Of a stretch of 64,000 nucleotides of DNA, positions 17,966-26,338 are shown piece by piece. Location of the stretch: contig JACKMZ010000002.1 in NCBI GenBank assembly GCA_024235135.1, positions 310,001 through 374,000 on the forward strand, in the 5' to 3' direction. Below the pieces are notes generated by a model. It ran no database searches. It was not told the origin of the DNA and worked only from the letters and a program-made list of their open reading frames with translations. Position 1 is the first letter of the stretch. Each line of letters opens with the position of its first letter. The stretch comes from Gammaproteobacteria bacterium. Lineage in GTDB: Bacteria > Pseudomonadota > Gammaproteobacteria > Competibacterales > Competibacteraceae. The translations under genes and the position numbers were made by a program.

Positions 17966-18296
17966 TTGCCAAATTCACAAAAAGAATCAGCCAAACTGAC
18001 CGGCGAAGGGCAGAAAGCTGTCGAGACGGCCGCTTTCGATTTGCAGACTAACCCCAAAAATCTTGAGCACGGTTTTCATAACCTGGAGCGCGCGAAGGAT
18101 AAGATTTTCTGGTCCGTGCGTGTGAGCTAGGATATTCGCCTTAGTGTTCATCGCCCCGCCTCTAGTCTGCTAATTTGCCACGTTGACCATCACGGCTACG
18201 CCTCACTGGGCGGAAAAACGCAAGCTGGAAACCCATCCTAAAACCGGCGCAGCTTCCAAACTGCGAGAACGGGTTGAAGAAATCCGCGTATGTTGA
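17966..18296 (+). pseudogene. Decayed RelE/ParE-like domain fragment
   Basis: Reading across one TAG (18128-18130) and one frameshift (near 18190) gives a continuous domain: KLTGEGQKAVETAAFDLQ, then AKDKIFWSVRVS, DIRLSVHRPASSLLICHVDHHGYA, and WAEKRKLETHPKTGAAS. This order is that of the RelE-like domain found at the start of certain bacterial UvrD-type helicases or in stand-alone toxin-like proteins. No start codon and no helicase domain follow. It is a broken leftover, consistent with the island being a turnover site for defence or toxin genes. Confidence 0.55.
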
Positions 18297-18330
18297 CGAA
18301 ACTGAAGGTCTGCGGTTTTCAAAAGCCTTG

Positions 18331-18414
18331 GTATTCGAGGAATCGACTTTTCTGCGAGCGGGGCAGTTGCCGGCGTTGGTGGAGGTGTTAATGGCGCAAT
18401 CCAGTTGCGATTGA
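18331..18414 (+). pseudogene. 3' fragment of an ADP-ribosylglycohydrolase gene
   Basis: Encodes FEESTFLRAGQLPALVEVLM and a short tail ending at TGA 18412, closely similar to the last 27 residues of the gene at 12897-13964 (FLSAGQLPALVEALL). It includes the right copy of the 28-bp repeat. It ends 11 bases before the phosphatase ATG, so an ADP-ribosylglycohydrolase gene once preceded that phosphatase directly. Confidence 0.75.
18358..18385 (+). repeat. 28-bp direct repeat, right copy
   Basis: Identical to 13908-13935; see that entry. The next base differs (C on the left, T on the right), then similarity resumes for three bases. Confidence 0.85.
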
Positions 18415-18425
18415 GGAAAGCCACG

Positions 18426-19298
18426 ATGTCCCAGTACTGGACGTATATATCAGAATGGCAAAGCAGTTCGGGCCGCACGCCGCCTGACGGTATTTTATTC
18501 GCCGTCGGCGATATTCATGGGCGGCTTGACCTGCTCACCGCTATGCAACGAACCATCCGACAGCAGATGGCGTTGTCCGTTGCCGCTACCAGATCGGTCA
18601 TTTATCTGGGTGACTACATCGATCGTGGCCGGAACAGTCTGGAGGTGTTGCGGACATTAGCTAAAGGCATGGGCGATACCGGGGTCAACGAGCATTATCT
18701 GCTGGGCAATCATGATCTCGGCCTGCAACATCTGCTGGAAATGGAATTTGGGGACAACGAGTTATTGCTGATTTGGTTCGAATACGGCGGCAAGAATACT
18801 TTGGAGCGTATGGGCGTACCGTGGCCAGGATACTTTGCTTCCAAGGATATGTTTGGTGAATATCAACAGAAGGTCCGGGCGGTATTGGGCGCCGAAGTTG
18901 TCCGATTCCTGGAATGCCTCCCGGCTTTTCACCAAAACGGTGACTATTTATTCGTGCACGCGGGTATCGACCCCAACCGCGGTGGGTCAATCGACCAACA
19001 GGATTTTGCCGATTTGCTGTTGATGCGGGAACCGTTCTTGTCATGGCCCAGTCCCTGGCCGTTTCCATTCTGCGTGGTGCATGGCCATACACCTGCCCGG
19101 CCAACGGTACGCGCCCATCGAATTGGGGTGGATACCGGTGCTTTTTATACGGACACGTTGACCGCCGCGCAGTTTGAGGGTACGCAGGTTCGCTTTGTGA
19201 GCGTGTCGACTCGTCGTACTTGCGATTGGCTTGAGTCATTGCCTGACAACGGCTGGCGGAATACCTACGGACCACCGCAGCGGATAGAGAAGGAATGA
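18426..19298 (+). CDS. PPP-family metallophosphatase (bacterial Ser/Thr or diadenosine phosphatase-like)
   Basis: 290 residues. All PPP metal-site motifs are present: GDIHGR, GDYIDRG, GNHD, the HAGID block and VHGHTP. The family includes PrpA-type protein phosphatases and ApaH; length and motifs favour a protein phosphatase but do not prove it. ATG at 18426 follows GAGGAAAG at a proper distance. The remnant of an ADP-ribosylglycohydrolase gene ends 11 bases upstream and its stop region doubles as the ribosome binding site, so the two were probably an operon before the island arrived. A terminator for the opposite strand lies about 80 bases downstream. Confidence 0.88.
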   Translation: MSQYWTYISEWQSSSGRTPPDGILFAVGDIHGRLDLLTAMQRTIRQQMALSVAATRSVIYLGDYIDRGRNSLEVLRTLAKGMGDTGVNEHYLLGNHDLGLQHLLEMEFGDNELLLIWFEYGGKNTLERMGVPWPGYFASKDMFGEYQQKVRAVLGAEVVRFLECLPAFHQNGDYLFVHAGIDPNRGGSIDQQDFADLLLMREPFLSWPSPWPFPFCVVHGHTPARPTVRAHRIGVDTGAFYTDTLTAAQFEGTQVRFVSVSTRRTCDWLESLPDNGWRNTYGPPQRIEKE

Positions 19299-19380
19299 GC
19301 TTTGAAAAACTCGAAAGCAAGCGAAGGTGTTGCGCTGACGCGCATCAAAAACCTGAGAAATCTATACGAAGCTCGCTGAA

Positions 19381-19414
19381 AACAAACCAAAAACGGGCGT
19401 CCGCGAACGCCCGT
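19381..19414 (-). terminator. Rho-independent terminator, minus strand
   Basis: On the minus strand ACGGGCGT-TCGCGG-ACGCCCGT is followed by TTTTGGTTTGTTTTC. An 8-bp stem with a good T-rich tail, 25 bases after the stop of the 94-residue protein gene. Confidence 0.8.
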
Positions 19415-19438
19415 CCGGTCCTAAATCGCGGTCTGTGA

Positions 19439-19723
19439 TCAAGCGGTGGTCGCTAAGCTCATACCCCAGTCGAAGGTGTTTTCACGGCTTTTTCCGCTTC
19501 CCAGGCTCGGTAGGCGCTCAATGTGCACCTGGCCGGATTCGGAGCGCCAGATTCTCAAACAGACTTCCTCGCCACTGCTGGCTTCCAGCTCGAATTCGAC
19601 GCCAAATTGTGGACCATCCGGTTCCAATGGCCCGTTCAGGTAATGCTCAAGCGCGAGATAGGCCACCTGCCAGAACTCGATGCTCAGCGAATCAGGATGC
19701 TGATTGTGCAAGGTAACCGTCAT
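19439..19723 (-). CDS. Hypothetical protein, 94 residues
   Basis: Starts MTVTLHNQHPDSLSIEFWQ and continues with an acidic, mostly beta-looking sequence (GVEFELEASSGEEVCLRIW). I do not recognise the family. ATG at 19723 was chosen because GGAG lies ten bases upstream; a longer frame from 19807 lacks a site. It is bounded downstream by a clear terminator and stands alone on the minus strand, with the RND operon about 190 bases upstream in the same orientation. No signal peptide or membrane segment. Confidence 0.6.
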   Translation of the reverse strand: MTVTLHNQHPDSLSIEFWQVAYLALEHYLNGPLEPDGPQFGVEFELEASSGEEVCLRIWRSESGQVHIERLPSLGSGKSRENTFDWGMSLATTA

Positions 19724-19898
19724 GCTGGTGTTTCTCCAATCTGTAGAACGGTGAAGTGTCGCAAATTTTGCGCAGCCTGTCCTGATTCGCTGCACGAAAG
19801 TCGGCAAATTAGAGAATGAAAGTTACAGAAAGTTGACACCCCCACTGGATTTTTTTTGACTTTGGAATCGCCGGGAGATTGCCAAAGTCCGAAACCAG

Positions 19899-19923
19899 CC
19901 GGCCTGTTTTTCAAGCAGGCCGG
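19899..19923 (-). terminator. Hairpin overlapping the RND gene stop codon
   Basis: CCGGCCTG and CAGGCCGG form an 8-bp stem around a 9-base loop that includes the stop codon at 19911. The T-run after it on the minus strand is poor, so termination there is uncertain. Confidence 0.4.
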
Positions 19924-22900
19924 GATCGCCGTTTGCGCCATTGGCCTACCATGAACATGCGATACAGGAGTGGTATTACCAGCATAGTCAAGATTGTGGA
20001 GAAACCCAGCCCCCAAACGATGGCTGTCGCGACAGGCCCCCAAATCAACGATTTGCCAGCCAGTCCCGCCGCCAGGGAAAATAATCCGGCAATGGTGGTC
20101 AGGGAGGTGATCAGAATCGGAATGACCCGGCGCCGAGCGGCATACAGCGTGGCGTGCATAACGGACATGCCCGCCGCCAGACGATCGTTGGCCGCCGAGA
20201 TGAGCACGATCGCGGCATTGACGGCGATGCCGGCCAACGCCACCACGCCGTACATCGTATACAGGCTGAGTGGATTGCCGGTGATCAGCAGACCCAGCAC
20301 TACGCCGGTGAAAGCCAGAGGCACCGTGGACAGTATCAGGATAGGCTGGAAATAGCTTTTGAACTGGGTTCCCAGAATCAGATAGATCAGACCCACGCCG
20401 AGCAGAAACAACACGACGATGGAGTCCAGGCTTTCCTGTATGTCGTCCAACTCGCCCGAGAAATCCAGATCCACGCCCGGATAATCGCGGCGCAGCGTCT
20501 CCCAGGCCGTGCGTACGTCCTGATTGGCTTTGACGGTGTCCGTCTGTTCCTTGTCGATGTCGGCCTCCACGGTGATTGCTCGGCGGAAACCGTAATGACG
20601 GATGTTCCCCTGGCTCTGGCGGGTTTGTCGGTGCACCAGTTCGGCGAGCGGGATACGGCCGCCGTTCGGCGTAGGCAGCGTGTAGCGCAGGAGGTCGTCG
20701 ACGGCGTTCAAGATAGTCGGCATGGCGCGCACCCGCACGTCCAGGGTTTCCCCGCGATCCTGCAGGCTGGCGACGATTTCGCCGTCGACCAGCAAGCCGA
20801 CGGTGCGGGCGATCACGGCCGGATCGAGGCCGCTCCGTTGCGCGGCGTCCTGATTGACGCGCAATTCCAGTTCCTGCAAACCGGGGCTGTCGTCGTTGGT
20901 GATGTCGTGGATCGTCGAATTGGCGGCCAGGGCCGTTTGCAGGGCTTGTACGGCCGCCCGCAATTCACCGAGATCGTCACCGCGTACTTTGACGCTGATG
21001 GGTTTGGAGGTGGGCGGGCCGCCGGTCAACCGCAAAAACGACACCTTGACCGGTCCCAGCGTACTTTCCACGTCCGCGCGCATGGATTCGATCATCTCTT
21101 CCACGTCGCGCAATGCCGGCGTTTTGGGGTTCAGGCCAACCTGAATCTGACCGTATTGATCGCCGAACAAGGGGGCGATTTCGGTGAACGCCTGACCGGC
21201 ATAGCTGACGATGGCGCGCGCCTCGCCGTCCTTGATGTGGCGGCGGACCTTGGCTTCGATTTCCTGGGTTTTGGCCAGCGTCAGTTCCAGCGGCGCGCCG
21301 GTCGGCATCGCCACGTTGACGTAGAACAAGCGCAGCGTGTCGGCCGCGAAGAAATCGACCTTGATCTGGCCCGTGGCCACGGCGGCGATAGCCCCGGAAA
21401 ACATGATCAGGGTGGCCAGCAGCATGCTCTTGGGATAGCGCAGGACGCGGATCAGCAGCCGGGTATAGTTCAGCCGCAACCAGTGCAAAAAACGCACGCG
21501 GTAGCGATGGATGCGCGATGGGCGCTGAAAGTTGATGTTCGCGCTCATGACGTGCGCCGGCAGCATCCAGAAGGCTTCCATCAGGCTGATGGTCAAGGCC
21601 GTGGTCACCACCAGCGGAATGACCAGCATGAATTGGCCGAGAATGCCGGGCAGCAGCATCAAGGGCAGAAAAGCCGCGATGGTGGTCAGTACCGCCGTGG
21701 TGACGGGGGCGAAGACTTCCTTGAGCGATTCCAGCGTCGCCGTCAGCGCGTCCAGGCCACGTTGTACCCGATAAAAAACCGCCTCCACCACGACCACGGC
21801 GTCGTCCACCAGCATGCCCAGACTGATGACGACGCCGAGCAGGACCGTCACGTTGAGCGTCTGCCCCAGGATGCTCAACATCCAGAAGGTGCCGGCCAGG
21901 ATGAAGGGAATGCCGATACAGGTCAGCAGAGCGATGCGGCTGCCGAGAAACAGCCAAGTGACCAGCAAGACCAGCAACAGGCCGACGATGGCGTTGTTCT
22001 GCATCAAGCGCAGGGCGTTGCGGGTGATGGTGGTTTGATCGTCCACCAGGACCAGTCGCACGCCGGTACGGTCGCTGAGGCTGTTGCGCGTTTCCAAATA
22101 GGCTTTGATGCGCTCCACCAATTCCAGCATATTGGCTTCCGCTTTCTTGGTGATCCCCAGCATGACGGCGGGTTGACCGTCGAAGCGCACCAATTGTTCG
22201 GCTTTGCGTCGGCCGCGTTCCACCACGGCCAGGGTGCTTAACGGTACTTCACCCTGGGCGGTGACCACCGGCAAATGCGCAAGATACTGCGGATCGCTCT
22301 CGGCCCCGGCCAGCCGTATCAGCCAATCGCGCTGATTGACCTGGACGGTGCCGGCCGCCACGTCGCGATAATAGCGGGTCACGGTGTCGGCCAGATCCGG
22401 TGGCGTCAGGCCCAATCCCTCCAGGCGATCCGGAAAGAATTTGACTTGTAGCTCCGGCTCGTGCAGCGCGACCTCCATGACCTGATCCACGCCTTTGAGG
22501 CGCTCCAGATCCTCCTTGACGGCTTCGGCTTGCCAACGCAGGTTTTCATCGTCGGCCGGCCCCGAGACCACCAACGAGGCGCTGGGAAACGCGTTGGACG
22601 AAGTGATCTCCAGAATCCGTGGCGTTTCCGCCGCTTCCGGAAGTTCCCGTTCCTTGTTCTGGATTTCCCGCCGTAGGTCGTTGACCCGTTTATCGAAAAC
22701 CGCGGGTTCGATATCCTCGAAGCGGACCAATACGCTGGAAATGCCCTCGCGGCTGTTGCTGGAGACGAAGCGCACGTCGGACACCTTGCGCACGGCGTCT
22801 TCCAGGATGTCGGTGACTTGCTTTTCCACATCCTCGGCGGAAGCTCCGGACAGCACGGTGGTGATGTCTAACCAGTTGAAGTTGATGGTGGGGTCCTGTT

Positions 22901-22997
22901 CACGCGGCAGATTGAGATAGGACAGCGTGCCCACCACCAGCACCACGGCAAAGCTCAGGTTGGCCAGCACATGGTTGTTGAGGAAGCGCGACAGCAT
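19911..22997 (-). CDS. RND-family efflux transporter, inner-membrane pump
   Basis: 1028 residues, the usual size. Starts MLSRFLNNHVLANLSF with the first membrane helix at once, then a large periplasmic loop, a block of helices near 330-540, a second loop, and helices near 860-1020. The proton-relay helix contains GMLVDDAVVVVEA, with two adjacent Asp as in AcrB-type pumps. It is a drug or metabolite exporter rather than a CusA metal pump as far as motifs show, but substrate is unknown. The start lies five bases after the adaptor gene stop, so the two are one operon. No outer-membrane channel gene is adjacent. Confidence 0.95.
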   Translation of the reverse strand: MLSRFLNNHVLANLSFAVVLVVGTLSYLNLPREQDPTINFNWLDITTVLSGASAEDVEKQVTDILEDAVRKVSDVRFVSSNSREGISSVLVRFEDIEPAVFDKRVNDLRREIQNKERELPEAAETPRILEITSSNAFPSASLVVSGPADDENLRWQAEAVKEDLERLKGVDQVMEVALHEPELQVKFFPDRLEGLGLTPPDLADTVTRYYRDVAAGTVQVNQRDWLIRLAGAESDPQYLAHLPVVTAQGEVPLSTLAVVERGRRKAEQLVRFDGQPAVMLGITKKAEANMLELVERIKAYLETRNSLSDRTGVRLVLVDDQTTITRNALRLMQNNAIVGLLLVLLVTWLFLGSRIALLTCIGIPFILAGTFWMLSILGQTLNVTVLLGVVISLGMLVDDAVVVVEAVFYRVQRGLDALTATLESLKEVFAPVTTAVLTTIAAFLPLMLLPGILGQFMLVIPLVVTTALTISLMEAFWMLPAHVMSANINFQRPSRIHRYRVRFLHWLRLNYTRLLIRVLRYPKSMLLATLIMFSGAIAAVATGQIKVDFFAADTLRLFYVNVAMPTGAPLELTLAKTQEIEAKVRRHIKDGEARAIVSYAGQAFTEIAPLFGDQYGQIQVGLNPKTPALRDVEEMIESMRADVESTLGPVKVSFLRLTGGPPTSKPISVKVRGDDLGELRAAVQALQTALAANSTIHDITNDDSPGLQELELRVNQDAAQRSGLDPAVIARTVGLLVDGEIVASLQDRGETLDVRVRAMPTILNAVDDLLRYTLPTPNGGRIPLAELVHRQTRQSQGNIRHYGFRRAITVEADIDKEQTDTVKANQDVRTAWETLRRDYPGVDLDFSGELDDIQESLDSIVVLFLLGVGLIYLILGTQFKSYFQPILILSTVPLAFTGVVLGLLITGNPLSLYTMYGVVALAGIAVNAAIVLISAANDRLAAGMSVMHATLYAARRRVIPILITSLTTIAGLFSLAAGLAGKSLIWGPVATAIVWGLGFSTILTMLVIPLLYRMFMVGQWRKRRSRPA

Positions 22998-23002
22998 GCG
23001 AA

Positions 23003-24016
23003 TTACTCGGTGATCACGATGGCGTCGCCGTCGTTGAGCGCGAAGCGGCCGTCGGTGATGACCAGTACGTCCGGCGATAGATCGACGACGGCTGGCCGGC
23101 CTTCCTGAGCCAGCGGCAGGGGATGGAAGCGCGCCTGCTGGTCTTGCGCCAGCAGCAAGCCCAATACTCCCGCGCGCCGCACCAGTAAATCGGCCGGCAC
23201 GGCCTGCGGCATGCGCCAGATCAGCCGGCCGCTGGCGCCCGGCAAAGCCGATTCCCCGGTGAATAGCAAGCGTGCCTCGCGGGTACGGCCTAGCGTGTCG
23301 ATGGCGGGCGTCAGCACCCGCAGTTGCACGGGATAATCCTTGCCATTCTGGCGGAACGCCGGCGCGTCGGCGATCTGCAATTGCGGCGCATCGTCGAGGC
23401 CGATCGCCGCCGAGATCTCCAGATGGCCGATGTCCAGTACACGCAGCAGAGCCGTGCCCGGCATGGCGTACTCCCCGACGCTGGCCAGCCGTTCCATGAC
23501 GACGGCCTGGAAAGGCGAGCGCACGATGCATTTGCCGAGATCATGGCGGGCTTTGGCCAGGGTGGCGCGGTTGGCATCGCGTTCGGCCTTGAGCATGGCC
23601 ATATTGGATTGCCGTTCGTCGAGCAGTTCCTGAGAGACGGTGCTTTGCTTTTTCAGCGTTTCGGCCCGCCGCAATTGCTGTCCGGCGAACTCGATCTGGG
23701 CTTCGACGCCATCCACCCGCGCTTGGAGTTCCGCTGTAGCCAGTTCGTAATCCGTGCAGTCCAGGCGGGCCAGTATGTGGCCTGGCTGGACGATATCGCC
23801 CACTCGTACGGGAATCTCCCGGATACGGGCGTTGAGTTCGGCGCCGATGCGGCTGTCGCCCAGGCTGACTACCGTGGCCGGCGCGGAGATTTCCGGCTCG
23901 ACGAGCACTTCGCGCAATGGCGTCACTCGCACGGATGCGGGTGTCTGGGCGGCAGCCAGAACAGGCCACAGGCCAGCTAGAATCGCCAGCAACCAGGCGG
24001 TTTTTGCTGAGAACAT
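23003..24016 (-). CDS. RND periplasmic adaptor (membrane fusion protein)
   Basis: 337 residues. Signal peptide over residues 1-23 (AWLLAILAGLWPVLAAAQ). Then a lipoyl-like half (VRVGDIVQPGHILARLD), an alpha-hairpin (about residues 85-150, QLRRAETLKKQSTVSQELLD), the second lipoyl half (IVRSPFQAVVMERLASVGEY) and a beta-barrel. This is the HlyD/AcrA layout linking the pump to an outer-membrane channel. It is the promoter-proximal gene of the operon with the transporter five bases downstream. No regulator lies next to it. Confidence 0.93.
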   Translation of the reverse strand: MFSAKTAWLLAILAGLWPVLAAAQTPASVRVTPLREVLVEPEISAPATVVSLGDSRIGAELNARIREIPVRVGDIVQPGHILARLDCTDYELATAELQARVDGVEAQIEFAGQQLRRAETLKKQSTVSQELLDERQSNMAMLKAERDANRATLAKARHDLGKCIVRSPFQAVVMERLASVGEYAMPGTALLRVLDIGHLEISAAIGLDDAPQLQIADAPAFRQNGKDYPVQLRVLTPAIDTLGRTREARLLFTGESALPGASGRLIWRMPQAVPADLLVRRAGVLGLLLAQDQQARFHPLPLAQEGRPAVVDLSPDVLVITDGRFALNDGDAIVITE

Positions 24017-24175
24017 GATGGGAATGTGTACGATGGTTTGTTATGAGGGTGAATCGACGCAGGCGTATTCTGCGCTGTTCAGCTTTCTGAGACCACAAGC
24101 TGGGGTGGTGGTTGCCGAACTCGGCTTATGGGTCAAGCGGGTGGGATCATTGGCGCGAGTGAGAAAGGAAAATGA

Positions 24176-24739
24176 TCAATAGCGATGGATAAAAACCTGA
24201 CCGCTAGCATCCCGCGTTATGTCGCCCATTTGCAGGGTGTAGCGTCCGTTGCGGCGTTCCTCGTAGTAGCGGCGCAAGGTTTCGCCTATCACGGGGAAGG
24301 CCATGTCCTGCCAGGGGATGTCCTGTTCGGCGAAAAGACGCACTTCCAGACTTTCATGGCCGGCGCTGGCCTGTCCTTCCTGTAAATCCCCACGAAACAT
24401 CATATACACCTGGCTGATGTGCGTCAGGCTGTAGACCGCGTATAGACTCAGGTTCTCCACTACGGCGTTGGCTTCCTCCAAGGCTTCGCGCGCGGCGGCC
24501 TGGACGGTGGATTCGTTGTTTTCCATGAAACCGGCCGGCAGGGTCCACAAGCCGTAGCGTGGTTCGATGGAACGGCGGCAAAGCAGGATCTGACCCCGCC
24601 ACTCGGGAATGCATCCCGCGACGACCTTGGGATTTTGGTAATGTACGCTGCCGCAGGTAGCGCAGACATGTCGAGGCAGGTTGTCCCCAGGAGGAATGCG
24701 CAAGGTGACGGGCGCACCGCATTGACTGCAAAACTTCAC
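24176..24739 (-). CDS. Nudix hydrolase with N-terminal zinc ribbon
   Basis: 187 residues from the GTG at 24739. A four-Cys zinc ribbon comes first (FCSQCG and CATCG). The Nudix box reads GFMENNESTVQAAAREALEE, followed by ANAV where Gly is usual, so the last Gly is changed. Zinc-ribbon Nudix proteins include NudC-like NADH or NAD-cap pyrophosphatases, but the SQPWPFPxS motif of NudC is absent, so the substrate is open. Upstream in-frame residues (to 24871) are low quality and the only ATG nearby is out of frame. It is a single gene upstream of the RND operon on the same strand. Confidence 0.85.
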   Translation of the reverse strand: MKFCSQCGAPVTLRIPPGDNLPRHVCATCGSVHYQNPKVVAGCIPEWRGQILLCRRSIEPRYGLWTLPAGFMENNESTVQAAAREALEEANAVVENLSLYAVYSLTHISQVYMMFRGDLQEGQASAGHESLEVRLFAEQDIPWQDMAFPVIGETLRRYYEERRNGRYTLQMGDITRDASGQVFIHRY

Positions 24740-25053
24740 CGCATTTGTCCGTTTCGCCGCTGATATTTGGACGATAGCAGAAAATTGACGGGGGTGTTGA
24801 AGAGATCGGAGGAGGTGTCGGTGGATTTGCGGTGGTGGACAATAGTACGGTGTGGCCAAGCGGGTATGCACGCTATCTCAAGTCACTGTCCAGTCTGCCG
24901 CTATTAATACGTGGCCCGGCCGACAGTAGGCCCGTGAATTGTCCGCCGATACCGGGCGCTACGCTCTGCGCTCGAAAGAAAATCAACGGTTTGATCTCGA
25001 AGTGCTAACGACAGGGGTTGCGACCTGACAAGCCAAATCTCGGAGAAACTCTT

Positions 25054-25761
25054 ATGAAAACCGCCTTAGCCATCCGTCATGTCCCTTTCGAAGATCTGGG
25101 ATCGTTTGCCGGGCCGTTGCAGAATCTCGGCTATCGGGTGGATTATCTGGAAGCGGGTTTGACCGATTTCGGCGCTATCGATCCCTTGCGAACCGATGTG
25201 CTGATCGTGCTGGGTGGGCCCATAGGCGTCAACGATCAGGCCGAATATCCGTTTCTGCGGGATGAACTGCATTTGTTGGAACAACGGCTGGACGCCCATC
25301 GGCCCACGCTGGGAATTTGTCTGGGCAGCCAATTGATGGCCCATGCCTTGGGGGCGGCGGTTTATCCAGCCTCCCAAAAGGAATTGGGCTGGGAACCTAT
25401 TCAATTGAGCGAAGCTGGGCGTGGCTCCGCTTTGCGCCATCTCGACTCTAGTCTGACACCGGTGTTGCACTGGCATGGCGATACTTTCGATCTTCCGGAC
25501 GGCGCGCAACGCCTGGCGTCCACGGCGATCTGCCCCAATCAGGCATTTTCCTGGGGTGCGGCGGCTTTGGCCTTGCAGTTTCATCCCGAGGCGACACGCT
25601 TGGGATTGGAACGCTGGTTTATCGGCCATACGTTGGAAATTCACACCACGCCGGGCGTTTCGGTCTCGACCTTGCGCGCGGATACGGCCTGTTACGGCAA
25701 GACCTTGGAAGTTCAAGGCGTCCGTTTGATGGATGAGTGGTTGCGGAGCCTCGCGCAATAA
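25054..25761 (+). CDS. Class I glutamine amidotransferase (GMP synthase-like)
   Basis: 235 residues. Catalytic triad visible: nucleophile Cys in GICLGSQLMA, and His plus Glu in LQFHPEAT. It resembles stand-alone GMP synthase-like amidotransferases (gamma-glutamyl hydrolase group), which release ammonia from glutamine or hydrolyse gamma-glutamyl bonds; no synthetase domain is present. ATG at 25054 follows CGGAGAAA at a good distance. It is a single gene with a 577-base gap after it. Confidence 0.88.
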   Translation: MKTALAIRHVPFEDLGSFAGPLQNLGYRVDYLEAGLTDFGAIDPLRTDVLIVLGGPIGVNDQAEYPFLRDELHLLEQRLDAHRPTLGICLGSQLMAHALGAAVYPASQKELGWEPIQLSEAGRGSALRHLDSSLTPVLHWHGDTFDLPDGAQRLASTAICPNQAFSWGAAALALQFHPEATRLGLERWFIGHTLEIHTTPGVSVSTLRADTACYGKTLEVQGVRLMDEWLRSLAQ

Positions 25762-26338
25762 GGAGGGATTGGCGGTTTGGCCTGGGTTGCCGAAACAAGC
25801 ATGGACCGCCAGTTCCATGCTGAAGCGATCTCCCATTGGCCGACGTTTGACCCTTTGGAAATCTCTCGGCTAGGCTATGTTCCGGGTAGCGATCAAACGC
25901 CGGTCAGCGGTTCGGGCTCGGTATGCCCGTCCGGCGCGCTAGGCCCTAGTTGGCTGGCGTGTACCCATCGGCGCGAGATCCTTATCCGCGATCGTTTCTC
26001 AAACAAACGACAAACTGGGAGCCTTCGGGCGTGGTTCGACTCCACACTTAGGGCGTTAAATCAACGTTCCAACCCGTGGCCGTCTCCAGAACGATCGTCG
26101 GGCCGCCTGGCGGTTCGATGGCCGTTACGGCAGCGCCAAGGCCCCGCGTGGCAGTGGGTACGTTATACCCGGTTGCATCCCACCGGCGGATTCAAACCCG
26201 ACATCACCGGCCCAGGGTCGGCGGTTCGGGGGCGGTACGCGGGCCGGGTGGAATCCGGTACAGCGCAAACTGTCGCCCGCCGCCGTGCTGTGGGGGCGGC
26301 CACACTAATCTGCAAGAGCAACGGAGATCAAGGGAAGT
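25762..26338. other. 577-base gap without a supportable gene
   Basis: Open frames here lack motifs, plausible starts with ribosome binding sites, or protein-like composition. The last 15 bases hold the AAGGGAAG ribosome binding site of the SPFH gene. I see no promoter, hairpin or repeat that stands out. Confidence 0.4.

Larger units (their letters stand above)
17951..18425 (+). other. Right part of the island: gene remnants only
   Basis: Contains two recognisable decayed pieces, a RelE/ParE-like fragment (17966-18296) and a copy of the 3' end of an ADP-ribosylglycohydrolase gene (18331-18414). No intact gene. Confidence 0.6.

Noticed and set aside
20154..22241. 695-codon plus-strand open frame across the RND pump gene
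   Set aside because: It is antisense to a full-length RND transporter with membrane helices. Its Gln/His/Asp-rich composition is typical of antisense frames.
22998..23531. N-terminal extension of the RND frame through the adaptor gene
   Set aside because: The Arg/Ala/Gly-rich extension overlaps the adaptor coding sequence in another frame. The pump clearly starts at MLSRFLNNHV (22997).
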